Shown: piece after piece, positions 43,502 through 53,629 of the stretch
How the letters are laid out: each line of letters begins with the position of its first letter
How positions within the stretch are numbered: the stretch's first letter is position 1
Assembly (NCBI RefSeq): GCF_002770725.1
Contig: NZ_NQVN01000022.1
Coordinates: forward strand, 22,506-86,505
Reading direction: 5' to 3'
Source of the DNA: Pleomorphomonas carboxyditropha
Lineage (GTDB): Bacteria; Pseudomonadota; Alphaproteobacteria; Rhizobiales; Pleomorphomonadaceae
Length of the DNA stretch: 64,000 nucleotides
Translations under genes and position numbers: made by a program
The notes under the pieces: generated by a model
Database searches by the model: none
Told to the model about the DNA's origin: nothing
The model's input: only the letters and a program-made list of their open reading frames with translations

Positions 43502-44449
43502 CTAGAGGCGGCCGATCTCGGCCCGTTCGGCCAGCGCCTCGACGACGGCGCGCTCGGGCAGATGCGGACCGACGCGCGCCAGCTTGGCGGCGGCGAAAGC
43601 CACCGCCTGCCGGGCGATGGCCTCGACCGGCTTGTCCTCGGCGAGCGCGCTGGCGATGCCGGCCACCATGGCGTCGCCGGCGCCGACGGTGCTGAGCGCT
43701 TCCACCCTCGGCAGGCGGGCGGTCAGCGTCTCATCGGCGGTGACGAACAGCGCGCCGTCCTCGCCGCAGGAGACGACGACCAGCCGCACGCCGCGCAGGG
43801 CGATGTCGCGGGCTGCCGCGACGAGCGCGTCGCGCGTCGGCAGCGGCCGGCCGACCAGGTCCTCGAGCTCGTGCCGGTTGGGCTTCACCGCGAACGGCAG
43901 CGCATGGCCGGAGGCGGCGAGCAGCTCTTTCAGCGGCGCGCCGGAGGTATCGGCAACCACCCTGGCGCCGGCGGCGTGCAGCGTCGCGACCAGCGGCACC
44001 AGCGCGTCGGGAGCCAGACCGGCCGGCAACGAGCCGCCGATCACCACGACGGCGCCGGCTTCGGAGGCGGCCAGGGCGGCGGCGGTGACGCGGCCGAGAC
44101 ACTCGGCGTCGACGACGAGGCCGGGGGTGTTGAGATCGGTGGTTTCGCCGCAGGCGGTATCGGCGATCTTGATGTTAGTGCGGGTGTCGCCGGCAATGCG
44201 GATGAACCGGTCGGCGATGCCCTTCACGGCGAACAGCTCGACGAAGGCGCCGTCGTTGCCGCGCCCCAGCACGCCGGTCGCCGTCACCTGCGCGCCCCAG
44301 TCGGCGGCGCAGCCGGCGACGTTGACGCCCTTGCCGCCGGCATTCATCTGGACCCGTCCGGCGCGGTTGACGCCGCCCACGGCGAAGCCGTCGACCTCGA
44401 TCGTCAGATCGACCGCCGGGTTGAGGGTGATGGTAACGACCGGCTTCAT
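43502..44449 (-). CDS. fruK: 1-phosphofructokinase
   Basis: 315 aa beginning [20 protein letters not shown], a PfkB-family N-terminus. [10 protein letters not shown] is the sugar-binding loop and [17 protein letters not shown] the ATP-site signature with the catalytic Asp. It phosphorylates fructose 1-phosphate to fructose 1,6-bisphosphate. Its ATG overlaps the fruB stop as ATGA, so translation is coupled. Confidence 0.95.
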   Translation of the reverse strand: MKPVVTITLNPAVDLTIEVDGFAVGGVNRAGRVQMNAGGKGVNVAGCAADWGAQVTATGVLGRGNDGAFVELFAVKGIADRFIRIAGDTRTNIKIADTACGETTDLNTPGLVVDAECLGRVTAAALAASEAGAVVVIGGSLPAGLAPDALVPLVATLHAAGARVVADTSGAPLKELLAASGHALPFAVKPNRHELEDLVGRPLPTRDALVAAARDIALRGVRLVVVSCGEDGALFVTADETLTARLPRVEALSTVGAGDAMVAGIASALAEDKPVEAIARQAVAFAAAKLARVGPHLPERAVVEALAERAEIGRL

Positions 44450-46977
44450 GCCGCGTCTCCCTGACCGAAGGAGGCCTCGAGCGCCCGGACCTCGCCGGCG
44501 GTGCGGGCGGCGACCGCCTTGTCGGCCAGCGCCTTGAGGTCGGCCATCGACGCGGAGCGCAGGCGCACCTTGACGGCGGGAATGTCGCGCACGGTCATCG
44601 ACAGCTCGTCGACGCCGAGGCCGGCGAGCAGCGAAGCGCCGAACGGATCGCCGGCGATGCCGCCGCAGACGCCGACCCAGCGCCTGTGCCTGGCCGCGCC
44701 TTCCACCGTCTTTCTGATCAGGCGCAGCACGGCCGGGTGCAGGCTGTCGGCCTCGGCCGCCAGCTCGGGATGCTGCCGGTCGATCGCCAGCGTGTACTGG
44801 GTGAGGTCGTTGGTGCCGATCGAGAAGAAGTCGACGTATTCGGCGTAGACGTCGGCCATCACCGCCGTCGACGGCACCTCGACCATGATGCCGAGCGGCA
44901 CGGCGGGGGCGCCGACCTCGGCCCTGATCTCCTCGGCCACCGCGCGGACGGCCAGGATCTCGTCGAGCGAGGTGATCATCGGCAGCATGATCTTGAGGTT
45001 GGCGCCGGCCTTGGCGACGCGGTAGAGGGCGCGAAGCTGCGGCCGCATCAGGTCGGGGCGGCGCAGGGTCAGGCGGGTGCCGCGCACGCCGAGGAAGGGA
45101 TTCTCCTCGCGCGGCAGCTTCAGGTGCGGCGCCTGCTTGTCGCCGCCGATGTCGAGCGTGCGGACGATCAGCGGCCGGCCGCCGAGGTTTTCCGCCATGG
45201 CGCCGTAGGTGGCGAACTGCTCCTCCTCATCCGGCGTGTGCCCGCCGTCGAGGAACAGGAATTCGGTGCGCATCAGGCCGACGCCCTCGGCGCCCTGGTC
45301 GATGGCGCCGGCGACATCCGAGGGCTTGTTGATGTTGGCGCCGATCTCGATGGCGTGGCCGTCGGTGGTGGCGGCGGGCAGGGCCCGCCCCTCGGCTTCC
45401 GAAGCGGTACGGCGAACATCGGCTTCGATGAAGGCGCGGGCCGAGGCGAGGTCGGCCTCGCCGGGATCGAGATAGAGCCGGCCGCCGGCGCCGTCGAGAA
45501 TGGCCGTCGTCCCCGCCTTCGCCTCCAGGATGCCGGCGCCCATGGCGACCACAGCCGGCAGGCCGAGCGTGCGGGCGAGGATGGCGGTGTGCGAGGTCGG
45601 GCCGCCCTGCGCCGTCGCCAGACCGGCGATCAGCGTGGTGTCGAGGCCGATGGTGTCCGACGGCGTCAGGTCGGCGGCGACGAGGATCGACGGGGTCGAC
45701 GGCAGGACGATCGCCGAACGGATCGCCACCTCCGGCGCCAGCTTGGCCAGCACGCGGCGGCCGACGTCGCGGACGTCGGAGGCGCGGGCGGCGAGCAAGG
45801 GATTGGCGTTGCTCTCGAGCGACACGGCCACCTCTTCGACAGCGGCCCGCCAGGACCAGGCGGGACCATGGCCGCCGACGACGAGGACGGAGGCTTTCGT
45901 GAGGATTTCGGGGTCGCTCAAAAGTTCGGCCTGCGCCTCGAAGATCGCCGCTTCCGCCTGCCCCACCTTGACGGCGGCCTCGGCGGCGACGGTCTTCAGC
46001 TCGCCGAGCGTCGCGGCGATGGCCTGATCGAGGGCCGCGGAGGCGGCGACGAGATCCATCGGCGTATCGGCGATCTCCACCGACGCGGCCTTCAGCACAT
46101 GCACCGGGGCGATGACGACGCCCGGTGCGGCGGCGACGCCGGAAAACGTTTTCAGATTGGTTGCCGGCGTCCAGCCCTTGCGGCCGGCCGGCGGCGGCGC
46201 CTTGGCGGCGTCGGCCTGCTCCTCGGCCGACAGGCCCTCGATCACCCGCATGAAGGTGGAGAGGGCGACGGCGGCGTTGTCGCCGTCGGCGGAGACCGTC
46301 ACCGTCTCGCCGGCGCGAAGCCCCAGCTGCAGCAGGGAAACCAGCCGCGTCGGGTCGGCGACGTCGGCGCCGCGCCTGACCTGCAGGCGCGTTCCGGCGG
46401 CCTTTGCCGCGTCGACCCAGCGGCTGGCCGGGCGGGCGTGCAGGCCGTTGGGATAGGCGACGGTCCATTCGATCGCCAGGGCCAGATCGGCCGGCACGGC
46501 GGCACCGGCGGCGTCGGCGGCAAAGTTGGCGGCGGCCGTTTCGTCCAGCGCGGCGATGATCGCCAGGGGGTCGTCGGTGACGAACAGCGCTTCGAGCGCC
46601 GCTTCGTCCTGGAACAGGCGCGTCAGCCGGCGCAGCACGGCAATATGGTCGTCCGACTGGGCGGCGATCGCCACGACCAGCTTGACGATCTGGCCCTCGT
46701 TCCAGGCGAGGCCGCCGGGAATCTGCAGGATGGCGAGGCCGTTGTGCCTGATGAGGCCGCGATCGGCATTCATGCCGTGCGGAATGGCGACGCCCTGGCC
46801 GAGATAGGTTTCGGCCACCGCCTCGCGGCGCATCATGCTGTCGGCATAGGCCGGATCGATGTAGCCAGCGTCGGCGAGCAGGGCGCAGGCCTGACGGATG
46901 GCGGCTTCCTTGTCCGCCGGCGCCGCCTTCAGGCGGGTGAGCTCGGGCGCGAGAAGCGGCTTGGTGCTGATCGACAT
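44446..46977 (-). CDS. fruB: PTS fructose EIIA-HPr-EI fusion protein
   Basis: ATG 46977 with GGAGAGGAA upstream gives 843 aa. Domain order: EIIA (about 1-150, active His in GVAIPHGMN), HPr (about 165-250, NGLHARPASRW with phospho-His), and enzyme I (about 275-843, GGPTSHTAILAR phospho-His, PEP site in IGTNDLTQYTLA). It carries the complete phosphate relay from PEP to FruA. The FruR-like palindrome 47008-47023 lies 31 bp upstream; a second similar palindrome occurs inside the HPr-EI linker. Confidence 0.95.
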   Translation of the reverse strand: MSISTKPLLAPELTRLKAAPADKEAAIRQACALLADAGYIDPAYADSMMRREAVAETYLGQGVAIPHGMNADRGLIRHNGLAILQIPGGLAWNEGQIVKLVVAIAAQSDDHIAVLRRLTRLFQDEAALEALFVTDDPLAIIAALDETAAANFAADAAGAAVPADLALAIEWTVAYPNGLHARPASRWVDAAKAAGTRLQVRRGADVADPTRLVSLLQLGLRAGETVTVSADGDNAAVALSTFMRVIEGLSAEEQADAAKAPPPAGRKGWTPATNLKTFSGVAAAPGVVIAPVHVLKAASVEIADTPMDLVAASAALDQAIAATLGELKTVAAEAAVKVGQAEAAIFEAQAELLSDPEILTKASVLVVGGHGPAWSWRAAVEEVAVSLESNANPLLAARASDVRDVGRRVLAKLAPEVAIRSAIVLPSTPSILVAADLTPSDTIGLDTTLIAGLATAQGGPTSHTAILARTLGLPAVVAMGAGILEAKAGTTAILDGAGGRLYLDPGEADLASARAFIEADVRRTASEAEGRALPAATTDGHAIEIGANINKPSDVAGAIDQGAEGVGLMRTEFLFLDGGHTPDEEEQFATYGAMAENLGGRPLIVRTLDIGGDKQAPHLKLPREENPFLGVRGTRLTLRRPDLMRPQLRALYRVAKAGANLKIMLPMITSLDEILAVRAVAEEIRAEVGAPAVPLGIMVEVPSTAVMADVYAEYVDFFSIGTNDLTQYTLAIDRQHPELAAEADSLHPAVLRLIRKTVEGAARHRRWVGVCGGIAGDPFGASLLAGLGVDELSMTVRDIPAVKVRLRSASMADLKALADKAVAARTAGEVRALEASFGQGDAA

Positions 46978-47007
46978 GAAACTTCCTCTCCTCCGCATCT
47001 CAGAAAA

Positions 47008-47023
47008 CTGAAAACCTTTTCAG
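47008..47023. promoter_or_regulatory. FruR operator
   Basis: CTGAAAACCTTTTCAG, a perfect 16-bp palindrome with the LacI/FruR-type TGAAAA half-sites, between divergent fruB and fruR. Confidence 0.8.
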
Positions 47024-47137
47024 ATTGATTGATGCAGATATCATGTGCTTGCTTTCTTGGGAAAGCTGGGAAAACCCTTATTGAAGGTCGTCTGTAGACA
47101 TGATTGTTTCCGCCGTAAACGGAGAACGATTTTAGCT

Positions 47138-48124
47138 ATGAGCGTTGGCATCAAGGATGTGGCTGTTGCAGCGGGCGTTTCGCCGGCAACGGTTTCGCGT
47201 GTTCTCGCCAACCGCCACGTCAAACCCGACCTCAGAGAACGTGTGGAAACCGCCATCCGCCTGACCGGCTACCGCCCCAATCTTTCGGCGCGCCGGCTGC
47301 GCTCGCAGCATTCCAACACCATCGGCCTGATCGTTCCCGATATCCGCAATCCGTTCTTCACCGCGCTGAGCCGCGCCGTCGAGGACGCCGCCTACAAGGC
47401 CAACATGCGGGTCGTGCTGTGCAACACGGATGAGAATCCGTCTCGCGAAATGATGTACCTGCGCCTGATGCAGGAGGAGCGGGTGACCGGCGTCATCTAC
47501 GCGCCGACCCGCGAGACCGCGGCGCAGCTCGACCGGCTCGCTTTCGATTTCCCGGTGGTGCTCGTCGATCGGCACGGCCCGGCCGGCAAGCACGATTCCG
47601 TGGTGCTCGACAATCGCCAGGCCTCCGCCGCGCTGGTCGAGCACCTGTGCGGGCGCGGCTTCACCCACATCGGGGGGCTGTTCGGCAACACCTCGTCCAC
47701 CGCCCGGGACCGCCTCGGCGGCTACACCGAGGCGATGAGCGCTCACGGCCTCGCGCCGCGGGCGGACTTCGTGGCGCCCAACCCCGACGCCGCCGCCGTC
47801 GCCGCGCGGGACATCCTGTCGCGCAAGGACCGGCCGGAGGCGCTGATCGCCTCCAACGGCCTGATCCTGCTCGGCGTCGTCCAGGCGATGCGCGAACTCG
47901 GCCTCGAGGCGCCGAAGGACATCGCCATCGCCGGTTTCGACAACGAGATATGGACGGCCCTCATGGGCCCCGGCTTCACGGTGATCGAGCAGCCGGTGGC
48001 CGACATCGGCCACTCGGCGATGCGCCTGTTGTTCGAGCGCATAGAGACGCCGGACATGGCGCCGCGGGTCATCATGCTTTCCGGCAAGCTGATCGAGCGC
48101 AACTCGACCAGGAAGCCCTGCTAG
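47138..48124 (+). CDS. fruR: LacI-family fructose operon regulator
   Basis: ATG 47138 gives 328 aa; the frame is open further up but lacks similarity. The HTH is IKDVAVAAGVSPATVSRVLAN with hinge helix LSARRLRS. The periplasmic-binding-like effector domain follows, with TIGLIVPDIRNPFFTALSRA and the closing IAIAGFDNEIW block. Divergent from fruB with a palindrome between. It likely represses the fru operon and itself, released by fructose 1-phosphate. Confidence 0.92.
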   Translation: MSVGIKDVAVAAGVSPATVSRVLANRHVKPDLRERVETAIRLTGYRPNLSARRLRSQHSNTIGLIVPDIRNPFFTALSRAVEDAAYKANMRVVLCNTDENPSREMMYLRLMQEERVTGVIYAPTRETAAQLDRLAFDFPVVLVDRHGPAGKHDSVVLDNRQASAALVEHLCGRGFTHIGGLFGNTSSTARDRLGGYTEAMSAHGLAPRADFVAPNPDAAAVAARDILSRKDRPEALIASNGLILLGVVQAMRELGLEAPKDIAIAGFDNEIWTALMGPGFTVIEQPVADIGHSAMRLLFERIETPDMAPRVIMLSGKLIERNSTRKPC

Positions 48125-48127
48125 AGC

Positions 48128-48157
48128 ATTTCCGGCGAGAACAGGTTCGCCGGAAAT
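48128..48157 (+). terminator. Palindrome after fruR
   Basis: ATTTCCGGCGA and TCGCCGGAAAT, 11-bp perfect stem with an 8-nt loop, 4 bases after the stop. It resembles a Hyphomicrobiales intergenic repeat and likely ends fruR. Confidence 0.75.
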
Positions 48158-48331
48158 ACTCCATCTCTTTGATTAGGCCCAATCGACCGGAAGACGGTTA
48201 CCAGGCGAAAGAAGCGGACCTCCGTTGCCGACCTTCCGGCACCCCGCCGAAAGAGACTTGGCAAGCCCATGCAATTTCGCTTCAGATAATGCCGTGGCGA
48301 ATGGTTGCCAGTGATTTGAAACGGATCGTGA

Positions 48332-48958
48332 ATGGGTGCCTTCGGTAAAGGAACTGGCCGGCGCCTTCGTGGTGAAGACCGCAAGGCGCAGATCATCGAC
48401 GTGGCCTCTGCGCTGATCGCCGAACGCGGCTATTGGGGCATCTCGATCCAGGACGTGGCCATGCGGTGCGAAATCACCGACACGGCGGTTCTGCATCATT
48501 TCGGCAGCAAGGAGAAACTTCTCCTGGCGGTGGTTCAGCACCGCGACGAAAGCGATCGCCGGGCGCTCGCCGAGCGGCTCGGCGTCGAGCGCGGCGACCT
48601 CTATGCCGCCATCCGCGACCTGCCGCTCGAAGACGTCTGCGACGCGATGGTGCGCCGCAACGCCGCCCAGCCGGAGATCGTCCGGCTCTACACGCTGCTC
48701 AGCGCCGAGGCCCTCCAACCGACCCATCCGGTGCACGACTATTTCTTCGAACGCGAGCAATTGGTTATCCGTACGTTCGCGTCGGCGCGCTCGACACTCG
48801 GCATGGAGCCGATGGAGCGCGGCAGGCTCGTGCTTGCCGTGATGGATGGCGTTCAATTGCGCTGGCTGCGCGACCGCGACAACATCGACCTGGTAGCCGA
48901 ATGGCATTCCGCGACCGCAACCCTGTTCGGGCGTCCGCCGATGGTCAACGACGCGTAA
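48332..48958 (+). CDS. TetR-family regulator of the beta-glucosidase cluster
   Basis: 208 aa. HTH: AQIIDVASALIAERGYWGISIQDVAMRCEITDTAVLHHFGSKE, split here as a standard TetR_N domain. The C-terminal part (LEDVCDAMVRRNAAQPEIVRLY) resembles regulators of sugar or glycoside use. It lies 232 bp upstream of the GH3 gene on the same strand, with an operator-like dyad at 49149-49164. The ATG at 48332 has only a weak ribosome-binding site. Confidence 0.88.
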   Translation: MGAFGKGTGRRLRGEDRKAQIIDVASALIAERGYWGISIQDVAMRCEITDTAVLHHFGSKEKLLLAVVQHRDESDRRALAERLGVERGDLYAAIRDLPLEDVCDAMVRRNAAQPEIVRLYTLLSAEALQPTHPVHDYFFEREQLVIRTFASARSTLGMEPMERGRLVLAVMDGVQLRWLRDRDNIDLVAEWHSATATLFGRPPMVNDA

Positions 48959-49148
48959 TACCAATTCGGGAAGATGCTGCCGCATCCGCTCGTCGAGGCC
49001 ATCGCCTCGTGGAACATCCGAACGCCGGGCCTTGCATCCCTTGCCGGAGCGAGGCCGATCATCGGCCGTACGGGCGAGCACGGATGGCCCTGCCAGGGCG
49101 ACATTGATCGTTGACGAAGCCGTCGCAGCAGATTTATCGTCCACTTAA

Positions 49149-49164
49149 CTTAGTACATACCAAG
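49149..49164. promoter_or_regulatory. Operator-like dyad before the GH3 gene
   Basis: CTTAGTACATACCAAG, a near-perfect 16-bp dyad 27 bp before the GH3 start. Candidate site for the TetR protein encoded upstream. Confidence 0.5.
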
Positions 49165-49190
49165 CACTAAATAAATATCTGGAGGAGCTG

Positions 49191-51413
49191 GTGAGCCAGG
49201 CTGCGGGACAATCCGACTTCGCGACAACGTCCGCCGCGACGCCCCCATCGCCGTTCGACGACGCCGTCGTCCGCGTCCGTGCCGGCGCGGCCGGCGACAC
49301 GGTGGCGCGGGAGCTCTACGGCCGGCTTACGGGTGCCGAACGCCTCGCCCTCCTGCACGGCGACATACCGTTCTGGCCCGGCCGCGCGGCGATCATGCAG
49401 CACGGCTACAACCACATCCCCTACCCGATGGGTTCAAACGCACGCCTCGGCATCCCCGGCATCCGTTTCATCGACGGCCCGCGCGGCGTCGTCGTCGGGC
49501 ACGCCACGGCGTTTCCGGTATCGATGGCGCGCGGCGCGTCGTGGGACGTGGCGCTGGAAGAGGAAATCGGCCGGGCGATCGGGCTGGAGCTCAGGGCATC
49601 GGGCGGCAACCTGTTCGGCGGCGTCTGCATCAACCTGCCCCGCCACCCGGCCTGGGGGCGCACCCAGGAAACCTATTCGGATCAGACAATCCTGATCGGC
49701 GAGATGGGTGCCGCCCTGGTGCGCGGGGTCGGCGGCAACGCCATGGCCTGCGTCAAGCACTTCGCGCTCAACTCGATGGAGAACGCCCGCTTCGACGTCG
49801 ACGTGCGCTGCGCGCCGGAAGCGATGCACGAGGACTATCTGCCACATTTCCGCCGCGCCCTGGCGGCCGGCGCATCCGCCGTCATGTGCGCCTACAACCG
49901 CGTCAACGGCGACTGGGCGAGCGCCAGCCGGCCACTGTTGACCGAGGTCCTGCGCGACGAGTGGGGATTCGACGGATTCGTCCTCAGCGACTTCATCTGG
50001 GCCATTCGCGACGCCGCCGCGTCGCTGGAGGCCGGGCTCGACCTGGAGGCGCCATTCGCCCAGCTCCGCGCCGACAGGCTGCCGGCGGCACTCGCGGCCG
50101 GCGACACGACATGGGAACGCGTCGAGCAATCGGGGCTGCGGCTCATCGCCACCCAGCTCCGGCACTATGCCAGCCGCGATGCGGCCGAACCGGACCTATC
50201 CGTCATCGCCGGTCCCGAGCACGTCGCGCTCGCCCGCCGCGCCGCCCGGCAGTCGATGGTGCTGCTGCGCAACGAGGCGGTGGACGGCGCGCCGGTGCTG
50301 CCGCTGGAGAGGGCGAAACTCGTCAGTCTCGCCGTCGTCGGCCGACTTGCCGACCTGCCCAACCTCGGCGACCACGGCTCGTCGAACGTGCACGCGCCGG
50401 CGGTGGTGACGCCGCTGGAAGGATTGCGCGCCGCCCTGCCCGAAGCGGCGGTGCTGCATGACGACGGCACCGATCCGGCCGGCGCCGCGGCGCTCGCCGC
50501 CGGCGCGACGGCGGCGGTGGTCGTGGTCGGCTACACGGCGGCGGAGGAAGGCGAATGGGTCAACGGCCGCGTCTATGCCCGCGACGACCTCATGGCGCTC
50601 TATCCCGAGCCGCGCGACGACGCCGAGCGGGCCGTGCTCGCGACCATGCTCGAACGCGTCCGCGCCGCCGAGGGACGGCCGGAAATCGGCGGCGACCGGC
50701 GCGACCTGCGCCTGCCGGCGGGCGACGTCGCGCTCATCCGGGCGGTGGCCGCCGCCAATCCCCGCACCGTCGTCGTGGTGGTGACGGCCGGCGCCGTCAT
50801 CCTGTCCGACTGGCACGAGGAAGTCCCCGCCCTCGTCATCGGCTGGTATGCCGGCATGCAGGGCGGCCACGCCCTTGCCGACCTCATCACCGGGCGCCAG
50901 AACTTCTGCGGCCGTCTGCCCTACGCCATCGCCGCTTCCGCCGACGACCTGCCCGGTTTCGACATCGACGCACGCGAGATCACCTACGACCGCTGGTACG
51001 GCCAGCGCAAGCTCGCCCGTGACGGCAGGACGGCGACCTATCCGCTCGGGTTCGGCCTTTCCTACACCCGCTTTGCCATCGATCGGGCGAGCGTCACCAT
51101 GCGCGACGGCGATGCCCTGACGCTCGCGGTGGCGGTCGCGAATACCGGCGATCGCGCCGGCCGCGCCAACATCCAGATCTACGCCACCCGTACCGACGGC
51201 GACCGCGCCGGCGAGCGCGAGCTCATCGGCTTCGGCCTCGTCGACCTCGCCGCCGGCGACGCCGCCGAGGTCGCGATCACCGCCTCGCTGCAACCGCTGA
51301 CGCGCTGGGACGAGGCGGAGCGGACGTTCCGCCTGCCGGCCGGCGAGGTGCTGATCGAAGCCGGGCGCCATTGGGGCGACCCCGCCGCGGCGACCACAAC
51401 GACAAGACTATAA
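49191..51413 (+). CDS. Glycoside hydrolase family 3 beta-glucosidase
   Basis: GTG 49191 with GGAGGAG upstream gives 740 aa. GH3 N-terminal barrel: GIRFIDGPRGVV, CVKHFALNSMENARF, and the nucleophile Asp in GFVLSDFIWAIRDAA; the C-terminal sandwich has VLLRNEA and GWYAGMQGGHALADLITG, and a fibronectin III-like end (NTGDRAGRANIQIYA). No signal peptide, so it is cytoplasmic. It cleaves beta-glucosides or related glycosides imported by the MFS protein that follows. Confidence 0.94.
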   Translation: MSQAAGQSDFATTSAATPPSPFDDAVVRVRAGAAGDTVARELYGRLTGAERLALLHGDIPFWPGRAAIMQHGYNHIPYPMGSNARLGIPGIRFIDGPRGVVVGHATAFPVSMARGASWDVALEEEIGRAIGLELRASGGNLFGGVCINLPRHPAWGRTQETYSDQTILIGEMGAALVRGVGGNAMACVKHFALNSMENARFDVDVRCAPEAMHEDYLPHFRRALAAGASAVMCAYNRVNGDWASASRPLLTEVLRDEWGFDGFVLSDFIWAIRDAAASLEAGLDLEAPFAQLRADRLPAALAAGDTTWERVEQSGLRLIATQLRHYASRDAAEPDLSVIAGPEHVALARRAARQSMVLLRNEAVDGAPVLPLERAKLVSLAVVGRLADLPNLGDHGSSNVHAPAVVTPLEGLRAALPEAAVLHDDGTDPAGAAALAAGATAAVVVVGYTAAEEGEWVNGRVYARDDLMALYPEPRDDAERAVLATMLERVRAAEGRPEIGGDRRDLRLPAGDVALIRAVAAANPRTVVVVVTAGAVILSDWHEEVPALVIGWYAGMQGGHALADLITGRQNFCGRLPYAIAASADDLPGFDIDAREITYDRWYGQRKLARDGRTATYPLGFGLSYTRFAIDRASVTMRDGDALTLAVAVANTGDRAGRANIQIYATRTDGDRAGERELIGFGLVDLAAGDAAEVAITASLQPLTRWDEAERTFRLPAGEVLIEAGRHWGDPAAATTTTRL

Positions 51414-51433
51414 TTCTGGAGGAAACCTCGATC

Positions 51434-52699
51434 ATGTCTGCATCTACGGAACCTTCCGGCTGGACCGGCACCACGCCGGACTCCGAACAGCCGCGCTTCC
51501 CGACCCGGCTCGCCATCGGACTGGCGATCGGCTCGTTCTGCTGGGTTGTCGCCTATCTTGGCGCCGTGGCCGTGCTGCTGCCGGCGCGCATCGCCGAGAT
51601 CGACCCCGGCAACAAGGCGGCGATCATTGCCCTCAACTCGACGGTCGCCATGGTGGTGGCGACGATCGCCAACCTGGTCATCGGTGCCTTCTCCGACCTC
51701 ACCCGCACCCGCTGGGGCCGCCGCACACCATGGATATGGATCGGCGCCGCCGGCTCGCTCGCCAGTCTGGCCGCCCTCGGGCAGGTTTCCACCGCCGCCG
51801 GGCTGATCATCACCTGGGCGATCTACCAGCTCTTCCTCAACGCCATCGTCGCGCCGCTGCTCGCCACGCTTGCCGACCGCATCGCACCGCGCTTCCGCGG
51901 CAGCGCTGCCTCGGCCTACGCGCTCGGCCTCGGCTTCGGCTCGGGGCTCGGGCAGGTCATCGGAGCGCAGTTCCTCGCCGATACCACGGGCGGCTTCATT
52001 GCGCTCGGCGTGCTCACCGCCATCGTCGCTCCGGCGGCGTCGTTCCTGTTCCGCGAAGCCTCCAGCCTGCCGATGCCGCGCAAGGCGTTCACGAAGGAGA
52101 TGGTGCTCGACAACTTCGTCTTCGCCCGCCACGATGCCCGCGACTACTACCTCGCGCTTTTCGGCAAGTTCTTCATCCAGGTGGCCAAGTTCGCGGTCCA
52201 AGGCTACCTGCTCTACATCCTCACCGACTACATGCAGCTCGAGAAGGCCGGCGCCGGCCGCTACATCTCGCTTTCCGCCACCATCATCATGGTCGCCGGC
52301 ATCCTCATGGCGTTCCTGTCGGGCCCGATCGCCGACAAGCTCAAGCGAATCAAGCTGCCGGTGGTCCTTTCGGCGCTGATGATCGCCGTCGGCGTGTTCC
52401 TGCCGTTCCTGTCGGCGACGCCGGAGATGATCATCGCCTATGCCATCTTCGCCGGCATCGGCTTCGGCATCTTCAACGCCGTCGACCAAGCACTGAACAT
52501 TGCCGTGCTGCCCAACCCGGCCACCGCGGCCAAGGACCTGGGCATCCTCAACTTCGCCAACACCGGCGGCCAGATCGCCGGGCCGTTGCTCGCCGCCGCC
52601 GTCATCACCGCCTCGGGCTACCGGTCGCTGTTCGTGCTGGCGGCTGTCGCGGCGCTGATCGGCGCGGCGCTGTTCATCGCCATCCGCCGCGTTCGCTGA
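51434..52699 (+). CDS. MFS transporter, probably sugar/glycoside uptake
   Basis: ATG 51434 with GGAGGAAA upstream gives 421 aa, 21 bases after the GH3 stop. Twelve hydrophobic segments; GAFSDLTRTRWGRRTPWIW is the loop 2-3 signature of MFS/GPH-type carriers. A glycoside porter role is inferred from the upstream beta-glucosidase. Length and composition are ordinary. Confidence 0.9.
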   Translation: MSASTEPSGWTGTTPDSEQPRFPTRLAIGLAIGSFCWVVAYLGAVAVLLPARIAEIDPGNKAAIIALNSTVAMVVATIANLVIGAFSDLTRTRWGRRTPWIWIGAAGSLASLAALGQVSTAAGLIITWAIYQLFLNAIVAPLLATLADRIAPRFRGSAASAYALGLGFGSGLGQVIGAQFLADTTGGFIALGVLTAIVAPAASFLFREASSLPMPRKAFTKEMVLDNFVFARHDARDYYLALFGKFFIQVAKFAVQGYLLYILTDYMQLEKAGAGRYISLSATIIMVAGILMAFLSGPIADKLKRIKLPVVLSALMIAVGVFLPFLSATPEMIIAYAIFAGIGFGIFNAVDQALNIAVLPNPATAAKDLGILNFANTGGQIAGPLLAAAVITASGYRSLFVLAAVAALIGAALFIAIRRVR

Positions 52700-52710
52700 C
52701 CGGCCGCCGG

Positions 52711-53442
52711 ATGCTTCTCCTCCTGGCGGCCGTCCTTGCCGGCGCGATACTGCAGCGAATTTCCGGAATCGGCTTCGCGATGGTCGTGGCACCGTTCACG
52801 ATCATCGCGATCGGACCGGCACAGGGCGTCGTTCTCGTCCAGATCTGCGGCATCGCGTCGGCGCTCCTTGTCCTCGCGCAGGTCCGGCGCGACGTCGACT
52901 GGCCGGCCTGCCTGGCGCTCCTGCCGACCAGCTTCATCGGCGTGTCGGCAGGAGCCCTCGCCACCGCGCACCTTCCAGCCGCGACCGCACAGGTTGCCAG
53001 CGCCGTGGTCATGCTGCTGGCCCTGGCGGGATCGGCAGCGATCGGCCGGCTCGGCCGGGTACCGCGCACCTTCCCCCTCATGGCCGCCACGGGTGGGATA
53101 GCCGGAACCATGACGGTCCTCGCCGGTGTCGGCGGAGTGGCCCTGACGGCCTTGCAGCAGGCGACGCGCTGGGAGCATCGCCCGTTCGTCGCGACGCTTC
53201 AGCCTTATCTCGTCGCGCTGTCGACAGGCACCGTCGTCGCCCGCCTGGCCACCACCGCCGACGCCTGGCCGGCGCTCACGCCCGCAGGATGGGCCGGCAT
53301 CATCGCCATGATGGCGATCGGCATCGCCGCAGGAAACCGCGCCACCGCCTGGCTCAACGCATCGGTGGCCTCCCGCATAACCGTCGCCTTGTCGCTTCTG
53401 GGAGCGCTTTCGGCGCTCTTGGGCGGCCTGCTGAAGTTGTAG
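52711..53442 (+). CDS. TauE/SafE-family membrane protein
   Basis: ATG 52711, 11 bases after the MFS stop, gives 243 aa with about eight membrane segments. GIGFAMVVAPFTIIAIGPAQG and GGIAGTMTVLAGVGGVAL correspond to the duplicated TauE/SafE core found in sulfite or organosulfonate exporters. Substrate unknown. It may be a passenger of the GH3/MFS operon, since no sulfur genes are close. Confidence 0.87.
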   Translation: MLLLLAAVLAGAILQRISGIGFAMVVAPFTIIAIGPAQGVVLVQICGIASALLVLAQVRRDVDWPACLALLPTSFIGVSAGALATAHLPAATAQVASAVVMLLALAGSAAIGRLGRVPRTFPLMAATGGIAGTMTVLAGVGGVALTALQQATRWEHRPFVATLQPYLVALSTGTVVARLATTADAWPALTPAGWAGIIAMMAIGIAAGNRATAWLNASVASRITVALSLLGALSALLGGLLKL

Positions 53443-53537
53443 GCCTCCCATTTCCCCGTTCCGATGCAAGTCCTGGCACCGGCGTCACGGCCCGCCGCCG
53501 TTCCGCGCAAGACGGCCCGTCGGGCAACATTCACGGA

Positions 53538-53556
53538 ACTGAAGCGCAACTGTCAC
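53538..53556 (+). promoter_or_regulatory. Pho box upstream of pstS
   Basis: ACTGAAGCGCAACTGTCAC: two ACTG-type half-sites with 11-bp period; the second, CTGTCAC, is the canonical PhoB site. It lies 74-92 bp before pstS. Confidence 0.7.
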
Positions 53557-53629
53557 ATGCGCGGCCTATGCGATGCGGGCTGCCGCTGCAGTCGCAGCCG
53601 GCTATGTACAGTTATCGGGGGGACACCCT

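Noticed and set aside
44686..47028. 780-aa open frame antisense to fruB
   Set aside because: Shadow of the FruB fusion; no similarity and composition dominated by Gly/Asp/Arg.
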